From Chloroflexota bacterium (lineage in GTDB: Bacteria > Chloroflexota > Anaerolineae > Anaerolineales > UBA11858): a DNA stretch of 5,392 nucleotides. The stretch's first letter is position 1. Each line of letters opens with the position of its first letter. Under the pieces are notes generated by a model, which saw nothing but the letters and a program-made list of their open reading frames with translations, made no database searches and was not told the DNA's origin. The DNA lies in contig DOTA01000129.1 of assembly GCA_003513015.1 (NCBI GenBank), positions 1 through 5,392 on the forward strand, given 5' to 3'. Shown here one piece after another: positions 1 to 4,021 of this stretch. Made by a program: the position numbers and the translations under genes.

Positions 1-533
1 ATACGCGTTAAAATTGTGTACACCGCCCATACAATCGCTGACAGAAGCACCAAAAAATTCCCCGGATTCGCCAAATGGCCGTGTGCCAGCGCAGCCCAAT
101 CGCCTCCAATTGCCACCCAACCCGCCCCCAGGGTTGCCAGCAAAACCCCTGAAATTTGCCACCCTCCCACGGGTTCCCGCAACCACACCGCCGCCAAAAC
201 CACCATAAAAGCCGGCGCGGTGGAGGCTAAGAAGGCGGCCACACTGGCATCAGCAGTCACCTGCCCATTCACTTGCAGAAATTGCTGCAATACGATCCCC
301 ACCATCCCTAAAATTACCATTCCCTTAAGATCGCCGCGGTTCATCTGGCGCAATTCCCCCCGCCAAAGCGCCGCCACCCATAAAATCACGAATCCCAAAG
401 CATAGCGCAAGACGATCAACGTGACCGGCGACATATCTTGCAAAGCGATCTTAATCCAAACAAACGATAAAGCCCACAAAGAAATTGCGGCGGCAGTTTC
501 GATTAATGCTAAAGTTTCACTGTGTTTTTGCAT
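1..533 (-). CDS. EamA/DMT-family transporter, partial (C-terminus beyond left edge)
   Basis: Inner-membrane transporter of the drug/metabolite (DMT, EamA) superfamily; the substrate cannot be told from the sequence. The 177 visible residues start MQKHSETLALIETAAAISLW and hold about six hydrophobic helices near residues 11-30, 36-56, 70-88, 96-117, 125-144 and 158-175. Family signs are the N-terminal ALSFVWIKIAL helix, the LRYALGF segment of helix 2, the charged stretch between helices 2 and 3, and VVLAAVWLREP at 111-121, which matches the L-x-E-P end of helix 4. Family members usually have about 300 residues and ten helices, so roughly 120 residues lie off the edge. The start is uncertain: ATG 533 has no Shine-Dalgarno (the preceding bases are TTTTTTGTTGCC). 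A better-placed ATG at 556 behind GGAGG is one base out of frame. The frame is open upstream to a TAA at 582-584. The family call is firm; the start is not. Confidence 0.88.
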   Translation of the reverse strand, partial: MQKHSETLALIETAAAISLWALSFVWIKIALQDMSPVTLIVLRYALGFVILWVAALWRGELRQMNRGDLKGMVILGMVGIVLQQFLQVNGQVTADASVAAFLASTAPAFMVVLAAVWLREPVGGWQISGVLLATLGAGWVAIGGDWAALAHGHLANPGNFLVLLSAIVWAVYTILTR

Positions 534-539
534 GGCAAC

Positions 540-567
540 AAAAAAGGGTGTGCCATCCACACCCTCC
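540..567 (-). terminator. Intrinsic terminator-like hairpin after the small membrane-protein gene, abutting eamA
   Basis: Read on the minus strand, AGGGTGTG (565-558) pairs perfectly with CACACCCT (552-545) around a 5-base loop, and the second arm runs into six T (545-540). That is the form of a Rho-independent terminator. It lies 65 bases past the stop of the membrane-protein gene. It ends only six bases before the annotated eamA start, and the GGAGG just before it partly overlaps the stem. It could therefore be a terminator for the upstream gene or an attenuator-like or translation-masking element in the eamA leader. Confidence 0.65.
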
Positions 568-576
568 AATTCAATC

Positions 577-594
577 CAAATTTACCTAAATTTG
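577..594. repeat. 18-bp perfect palindrome, operator-like
   Basis: CAAATTTA-CC-TAAATTTG has two perfect 8-base arms around a 2-base centre. It lies between the small membrane-protein gene and eamA, 44 bases upstream of the eamA start at 533. The AT-rich symmetric form suits a dimeric DNA-binding regulator better than an RNA hairpin, since the 2-base centre is too short for a loop unless inner pairs open. No regulator gene is visible in the window. No second copy was noticed elsewhere in the window. Confidence 0.4.
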
Positions 595-618
595 CGCTCG
601 CACCGAAGGTTGCTCCTA

Positions 619-630
619 ATCCCGCGGGAT
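619..630. repeat. 12-bp perfect palindrome next to a stop codon
   Basis: ATCCCGCGGGAT is self-complementary along its whole length and sits two bases past the stop of the small membrane-protein gene (TAG, 635-633 on the minus strand). In RNA it could form only a 4-bp stem with a CGCG loop and has no T run after it, so it is not a terminator by itself. It may be chance or a protein-binding site. Confidence 0.25.
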
Positions 631-632
631 GG

Positions 633-1082
633 CTAAAGCCCCGGAAATAGCGGTCTCCACCAGGGGATCCCCACCAGGATGCTCACCAAAGCCAGCGAAA
701 ACCAGATGGCCGCGCGTTTGAATTTTGCTGGCGCTTCATCCACTTTTTTAGGCAACATACTGCCCAAGTGAGCAAACACCAATGCTAGAAGCATATAGAA
801 GATATGCTCTAACGCAAAGAAACGCTGTTCCGGGATGTTCATCGCCGCGCCAAAATCACTGAAAGCACCCTTGGTGATCGGGCTTAAGACGAAATACAGC
901 AACAAGCCCAACAACAATTGGACATCGATTGAGGATGTAAAAATTACACCCAAAATTCGATCCTGTTTGATCCACACTTTTTTACCAAACCAGCCGATCA
1001 AGGCCCGTCCAGCCGCCAAAACGCCCGCAATTAGAACGATCCAACGAACACTATTATGAACAAATAACACAAAAGGGTACAT
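633..1082 (-). CDS. Small four-helix membrane protein, 'cytochrome b-like' hypothetical family
   Basis: A 149-residue integral membrane protein of unproved function. Hydrophobic helices lie near residues 4-24, 43-67, 88-109 and 123-141. The pattern HNSVRW near the N-terminus, a GLLLYF-SPI segment after helix 2, LEHIFYMLLA in helix 3 and K-KR followed by a helix ending GIPW matches a family of small membrane proteins often labelled 'cytochrome B' in databases; that label is from memory and not biochemical proof. His9 and His93 lie near the ends of helices 1 and 3 and could be heme or metal ligands, which is inference. I chose ATG 1082 because AGGA sits 9 bases before it. The longer reading from GTG 1151 adds a polar 23-residue tail right after a TATAAT box, where transcription would start too late. 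It is monocistronic by appearance: divergent from the GNAT gene and followed by a hairpin at 540-567. Confidence 0.75.
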   Translation of the reverse strand: MYPFVLFVHNSVRWIVLIAGVLAAGRALIGWFGKKVWIKQDRILGVIFTSSIDVQLLLGLLLYFVLSPITKGAFSDFGAAMNIPEQRFFALEHIFYMLLALVFAHLGSMLPKKVDEAPAKFKRAAIWFSLALVSILVGIPWWRPLFPGL

Positions 1083-1159
1083 AAGAAACCATCCTGTTTT
1101 GAGAATTGATAAATCGCCAACTTTGAACCTGGCATAAGCCGGTTCAGGCACTAGAAAAC

Positions 1160-1188
1160 ATTATAAGCGATAAATGCCATCGTTACAT
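1160..1188 (-). promoter_or_regulatory. Candidate promoter of the small membrane-protein gene
   Basis: The minus strand reads a perfect TATAAT at 1165-1160. Seventeen bases upstream is ATGTAA (1188-1183), which matches TTGACA only at three positions, so the -35 is weak. Transcription would begin near 1153, giving a leader of about 70 bases before ATG 1082. This supports the internal ATG over GTG 1151. Confidence 0.45.
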
Positions 1189-1246
1189 CTGTCAGCGATT
1201 TGGAGATCGTCAACATCTACCCTGGTATTTGCATCGCTCCAATACA

Positions 1247-1275
1247 TTGACGCTCACCCAGATGCTTGTTAGACT
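1247..1275 (+). promoter_or_regulatory. Sigma70-like promoter of the GNAT/MGMT-like unit
   Basis: TTGACG (1247-1252, five of six consensus bases) is followed after exactly 17 bases by TAGACT (1270-1275, four of six). The expected start near 1282 leaves a leader of about 40 bases before the GNAT start at 1323. It is the best -35/-10 pair seen in the window. The minus-strand promoter at 1160-1188 points away from it, so 1083-1322 is a divergent control region with no supported gene inside. Confidence 0.6.
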
Positions 1276-1322
1276 GTTCATCCCGCATGGTATTCAATGC
1301 CCGAATCCCCCACAGAGGAGTT

Positions 1323-1805
1323 ATGAACTATCAAATTCGCACATTTGCTACACAAGACCTGGATGAAATTGTAGAGCTTTCTCTGCTGGCCTGGGAGCCG
1401 ATTTTCGTATCCTTTCGCAGCATCCTCGGGCCCCAGATTTACCCCATTCTGTACCCCAACTGGCGCAAAAGCCAGCAGGAGGGCGTAGAAAGCCTCTGCC
1501 AGGATGAAAAAATGAACGTCTGGGTGGCAGAAGCCGCAGAGAAAGTGGTCGGATTTGTGGCCTATGAACTCAACCATGAGAACAAGACCGGCGAAGTGAT
1601 GCTGCTGGCGGTGCACCCTGATTACCAAAACGATGGAATTGGTACCGCCTTGAATCTCCAGGCATTGAAAGCCATGAAAGCTGCGGGCATGAAATTAGCC
1701 GTAGTAGGCACCGGCGGAGAGGATTCACATGCTCCGGCGCGTAGATCGTATGAAAAAGCAGGGTACACGCCTCTGCCGCTCGTGCGGTATTACAAGGATT
1801 TATAA
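1323..1805 (+). CDS. GNAT-family N-acetyltransferase
   Basis: A 160-residue cytoplasmic enzyme expected to move an acetyl group from acetyl-CoA to an amine; the acceptor is unknown. The acetyl-CoA site is visible: strand 4 EVMLLAVHPD (91-100) followed by the pyrophosphate-binding QNDGIG (102-107), which fits Q/R-x-x-G-x-G/A. Near the C-terminus GGEDSHAPARRSYEKAGY (131-148) and LVRYYKDL fit the motif-B region, with Tyr143 as the usual candidate general acid. The N-terminal IRTFATQDLDEIVELSLLAW is typical of family helix 1. The start at 1323 is chosen because GAGGAG lies directly upstream (1315-1320), though its spacing of two bases is short, and homology-like sequence begins there. An in-frame ATG at 1266 would add 19 residues but lies inside the promoter. 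It shares a transcript with the MGMT-like gene 38 bases downstream. Confidence 0.9.
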   Translation: MNYQIRTFATQDLDEIVELSLLAWEPIFVSFRSILGPQIYPILYPNWRKSQQEGVESLCQDEKMNVWVAEAAEKVVGFVAYELNHENKTGEVMLLAVHPDYQNDGIGTALNLQALKAMKAAGMKLAVVGTGGEDSHAPARRSYEKAGYTPLPLVRYYKDL

Positions 1806-1843
1806 AGCCAAGGTATTCTTTCCAGGCATACCAGGAGTGAATC

Positions 1844-2257
1844 ATGGAATTACAAGAAGATTTGATCGTCGATATCAAAGTATCGCAGGTGGGTTTCTTC
1901 GGCACCAGCGGGAAAATGCTCCTCCCCAGCCAAGCTGTCGTTGCAACTCTGATCGCCAAAATTCCTGAACGGCAGATTATCACTACGGATTTGCTAAGAA
2001 AAAAATTGGCAGAACAATTCGAGGTGCAAGGTACCTGCCCCGTGACCATGAAAAAAGCGCTGCGAGCGATTGCTCACGACGCCACACAAAATGTCCCCTA
2101 TTGGCGGGTAATCAAACAAAATGGCGAGTTGATGGCCTACTACCCCGGTGGCACTCAGGAACAAGCCGCTTTGCTTTCGAAAGAAGGTTTTGAAATTGAT
2201 ATGGAGCGAAAAACCCCAAGGGTAAAAAATTTCAAAAGCAACCTGATACGCTTTTAA
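1844..2257 (+). CDS. MGMT/ATL-like protein lacking the alkyl-acceptor cysteine
   Basis: A 137-residue protein related to the C-terminal DNA-binding domain of O6-alkylguanine-DNA alkyltransferases. The recognisable core runs from about residue 25 to 118: MLLPSQAVVATLIAKIP, a predicted winged-helix part around TTDLLRKKLAEQF, TCPVTMKKALRAIA (64-77), PYWRVIK (85-91) and YYPGG-QAALLSKEGFEI (100-118). True MGMT has PCHRV at the active site. Here the aligned segment is PYWRV, so the acceptor Cys is absent, as in alkyltransferase-like proteins (PWHRV). Cys65 in TCPVT is the only cysteine and appears conserved in this subfamily as I remember it. The likely role is binding of DNA or damaged bases rather than repair by alkyl transfer; this is inference. 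The start is supported by AGGAG six bases upstream. Met25 is a weaker alternative. The charged tail 119-137 (ERKTPRVKNFKSNLIRF) falls outside the core. A terminator follows 14 bases later. Confidence 0.78.
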   Translation: MELQEDLIVDIKVSQVGFFGTSGKMLLPSQAVVATLIAKIPERQIITTDLLRKKLAEQFEVQGTCPVTMKKALRAIAHDATQNVPYWRVIKQNGELMAYYPGGTQEQAALLSKEGFEIDMERKTPRVKNFKSNLIRF

Positions 2258-2267
2258 ATCCAGGCAA

Positions 2268-2303
2268 CAAAAAACCGAACAATCTTATCGATTGTCCGGT
2301 TTT
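2268..2303. terminator. Bidirectional intrinsic terminator between converging genes
   Basis: AAAACCGAACAATC (2271-2284) and GATTGTCCGGTTTT (2290-2303) form a 14-base stem with one A/C mismatch around a 5-base loop. On the minus strand the stem runs into six T with one more T after a G, and on the plus strand into four T. It lies 14 bases after the MGMT-like stop and 20 bases after the csp stop, so it can serve both genes, better for csp because of the longer U run. Confidence 0.88.
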
Positions 2304-2322
2304 CGATTACTTGGGTTTGCTG

Positions 2323-2529
2323 CTAGAGAGCAACAACATCTTGGGCTTGGGGGCCTTTTTGACCCTGAACGACAGAAAACTCAACTCGTTGACCTTCATC
2401 CAGGTTTTTATAGCCTTCACCGATGATAGCATTGAAGTGAACGAAAACATCGCCACCTGCATCGCGCTCAATAAAGCCGTAGCCCTTCGAGCCGTTGAAC
2501 CATTTTACAGTACCTTGTTCTTTAGACAT
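2323..2529 (-). CDS. csp: CspA-family cold-shock protein
   Basis: A 68-residue single cold-shock domain, the usual length for the bacterial CspA family. These are cytoplasmic RNA/ssDNA chaperones that melt mRNA structure. Seen directly: [18 protein letters not shown] with the RNP1 motif KGYGFI (15-20), RNP2 VFVHF (28-32), the aromatic surface residues W10, F11, F19, F30 and F32, and the C-terminal [12 protein letters not shown] strand. The start at 2529 follows an AAAGGAG Shine-Dalgarno (2545-2539) with 9-base spacing. It lies downstream of the hut genes but behind their terminator, with a 197-base AT-rich gap, so it should have its own promoter and a long leader. That leader can fold over the start (2529-2610). 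The specific paralogue (A, B, C and so on) cannot be assigned. Confidence 0.97.
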   Translation of the reverse strand: MSKEQGTVKWFNGSKGYGFIERDAGGDVFVHFNAIIGEGYKNLDEGQRVEFSVVQGQKGPQAQDVVAL

Positions 2530-2610
2530 GATTTGGAACTCCTTTCTTTGTTAATATTTTGCCGGGTTACGCAAGGGTTCCAAATCAAAGGTGCAACTTT
2601 ATTTTAGAAC
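2529..2610 (-). promoter_or_regulatory. Two-state RNA fold in the csp leader covering the start codon
   Basis: In the transcript, UGAUUUGGAAC (2587-2577) is perfectly complementary over 11 bases to GUUCCAAAUCA (2539-2529). The second arm is the last G of the Shine-Dalgarno, the 9-base spacer and the A of AUG. The loop is 37 bases and carries the rest of the Shine-Dalgarno. The first arm can instead pair with an upstream strand. GUUCUAAA (2610-2603) binds UUUGGAAC (2584-2577), and after an A-A mismatch and a U-G pair AAAG (2600-2597) binds CUUU (2590-2587) around a 6-base loop. That fold frees the start region. The complementarity is seen; a regulatory switch is inferred. A possible -10 (TAAAAT, 2606-2601) inside the outer strand would exclude the second fold if used. 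Confidence 0.5.
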
Positions 2611-2691
2611 TTTTGTTTAACAAGCAACGTAGTCTAACACAGTTTTGAAGATTGTGTGTAATACTTTTATTTGAAGTGGACAATTTAGCTG
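2611..2691 (-). promoter_or_regulatory. Upstream csp gap, expected promoter region; no convincing promoter seen
   Basis: This AT-rich stretch lies between the hut terminator and the folding part of the csp leader and must hold or adjoin the csp promoter. Possible hexamers are only partial: TTGTCC (2683-2678), TAGACT (2635-2630) and TTGCTT (2627-2622), none paired at 16-18 bases with a good partner. A small palindrome TTGTT-T-AACAA lies at 2613-2623. No gene is visible here. Confidence 0.3.
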
Positions 2692-2718
2692 CAAAAAAAC
2701 CAAAATTCTTCAATTTTG
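2692..2718 (-). terminator. Intrinsic terminator of the hutH-hutI unit
   Basis: On the minus strand CAAAATT (2718-2712), GAAG loop and AATTTTG (2707-2701) form a perfect 7-bp stem. One G then seven T follow (2699-2693). It begins eight bases after the hutI stop. The stem is AT-rich and so weak, but the tetraloop and long U run are typical. It marks hutI as the last gene of its transcript and separates csp from it. Confidence 0.75.
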
Positions 2719-2726
2719 CGAGCGAA

Positions 2727-4010
2727 TCAACCCAAATCGAGCACCTGACCCTTTTTAATCACCGTACCCACTAGATTTTCGCCAAATTGATAGGCCAGAT
2801 GGCGATAATCCGGCGTGCGCAAAATCAGCAAATCTGCTTGCTTGCCCGCTTCGATGGAACCAACCTGATCCGCGGCCTTGATCGCGTAGGCCGCGTTGAT
2901 CGTGCTGGCATTCAGCGCCTCGGCGGGCAAAAGCCGCTGATAACGTGCCGCAATCGCCATCACCAACGGCATAGAGGGGCACGGTGCGGAGCCAGGGTTG
3001 ATGTCTGTTGAAAGCGCTAGCGCCGCGCCCGAATCAATTAGGCCGCGCGCATCAGCAAAGTGCGGGCTGCCCAAGTTGAAATTGACGGCTGGTAATACCA
3101 CCCCTACGGTATCGGAATCCCCCAAAATTGCCCACTCCCTTTGGGGTGTAACATCTAAATGGTCCACCGAAACCGCGCCTAACTCCACGGCTAAGGCGAC
3201 CCCGCCTAAATTTGTAAACTCATCTGCATGGATTTTGGGCTGCAATCCCAAGGTTAACCCAGCCTCTAAAATCTGGCGGGATTGCGCCAAATCGAAGGCA
3301 CCATTTTCGCAGAAAACATCACAAAACAAGGGAATACCCTGCGTCCGAAAATGGGATTTCTGGTACCAGGCGGAGGCAGCGGGCAGCATCTCATCAATTA
3401 CGAGGCGCGTGTAGGCTTCGGTGCGACCAGCGTATTCCTGGGGAACCGCGTGCGCTCCCAAAAAGGTGGGGAGCAATGAGATCGGGTGCGTTTGATCCAA
3501 TTCAGCGATGGCAGCCAGCATTTTTAATTCTGCGTTGGTTTCCAGGCCATAGCCGGTTTTGATTTCGGCGGTGGTGGTGCCCAAGCGCAGCATGGCATCC
3601 AGGCGGCGCCAGGACTCGGCCACCAATTGAGAGATCGACGCAGAGCGCACGGCCTGGGCGGTACTCATGATGCCGCCGCCCGCGGCCATAATCTCCATGT
3701 AACTGGCACCCTGGATGCGAAGTTCAAACTCTTCCACGCGGTCACCCGCATAAACCACATGGGTGTGCGGATCCACAAAGCCGGGGCAAACCGACATTCC
3801 GGCAGCATTCAAAGTTGTTTTGCCGCGGTATTGGGCAAAGATCTCCAATCGGGGGCCAACCGCCACAATTTTCTCCCCGGCTACGGCAATCGCGCCATCT
3901 TCGAGCAGGTCCACATCCCGTAAATCCGTACCGCGCTTGGGTCCGTTGGGGCTGGCACAGGTAACAATCTGGCTGGTATTGAAAATTACAAGATCAACGG
4001 ATTGAGGCAT
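2727..4010 (-). CDS. hutI: Imidazolonepropionase
   Basis: Cytoplasmic metal-dependent amidohydrolase of histidine breakdown (EC 3.5.2.7). It opens 4-imidazolone-5-propionate to N-formimino-L-glutamate. The 427 residues match the usual length. An N-terminal beta part leads to PGFVDPHTHVVYAGDR (77-91) with the metal pair His82 and His84. Then come EIKTGYGL (149-156), FLGAHAVP (183-190), HADEF (261-265), DHLD (283-286) and STDINPGS (334-341). By spacing to Bacillus subtilis HutI (His80, His82, His249, Asp324; catalytic Glu252 and His272), the metal ligands here are His82, His84, His261 and Asp336, with Glu264 and His284 catalytic. None is missing. The start at 4010 follows AAGGGA, which overlaps the hutH stop. 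The gap to hutH is 11 bases, so the two are cotranscribed and probably translationally coupled. A terminator follows directly. Identification is firm. Confidence 0.98.
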   Translation of the reverse strand: MPQSVDLVIFNTSQIVTCASPNGPKRGTDLRDVDLLEDGAIAVAGEKIVAVGPRLEIFAQYRGKTTLNAAGMSVCPGFVDPHTHVVYAGDRVEEFELRIQGASYMEIMAAGGGIMSTAQAVRSASISQLVAESWRRLDAMLRLGTTTAEIKTGYGLETNAELKMLAAIAELDQTHPISLLPTFLGAHAVPQEYAGRTEAYTRLVIDEMLPAASAWYQKSHFRTQGIPLFCDVFCENGAFDLAQSRQILEAGLTLGLQPKIHADEFTNLGGVALAVELGAVSVDHLDVTPQREWAILGDSDTVGVVLPAVNFNLGSPHFADARGLIDSGAALALSTDINPGSAPCPSMPLVMAIAARYQRLLPAEALNASTINAAYAIKAADQVGSIEAGKQADLLILRTPDYRHLAYQFGENLVGTVIKKGQVLDLG

Positions 4011-4021
4011 GAGAAATTCCC

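Noticed and set aside
540..632. T-box or other amino-acid riboswitch before eamA
   Set aside because: There is no AGGGTGGNACCGCG-type antiterminator element and no specifier stem; the hairpin alone does not support it.
1083..1151. GTG start at 1151 extending the small membrane protein by 23 residues
   Set aside because: The extension is polar, has no clear Shine-Dalgarno, and begins right where transcription from the TATAAT at 1165-1160 would start. ATG 1082 has AGGA at good spacing and begins where family-like sequence begins.
1152..1260. Repeated GCGAT/ATCGC and ACATCT words in the divergent region
   Set aside because: The words are 5-7 bases, irregularly spaced and imperfect, so they are not above what chance would give.
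1266..1322. ATG at 1266 as the GNAT start
   Set aside because: It lies just before the -10 hexamer of the best promoter, and the added 19 residues do not resemble the family. The GAGGAG site favours 1323.
1570..2049. Minus-strand open frame of 159 codons across the GNAT/MGMT-like junction
   Set aside because: It is antisense to two well-supported genes and spans their gap; its translation has no recognisable fold or motif.
2311..2607. Plus-strand open frame over csp
   Set aside because: It is the complement of the cold-shock gene and its leader, with no ribosome site and no family resemblance.
2601..2627. csp promoter TTGCTT / TAAAAT
   Set aside because: The spacing is only 15 bases and the -35 is weak. 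It is kept only as a caution for the leader-fold model and is not called as a promoter.
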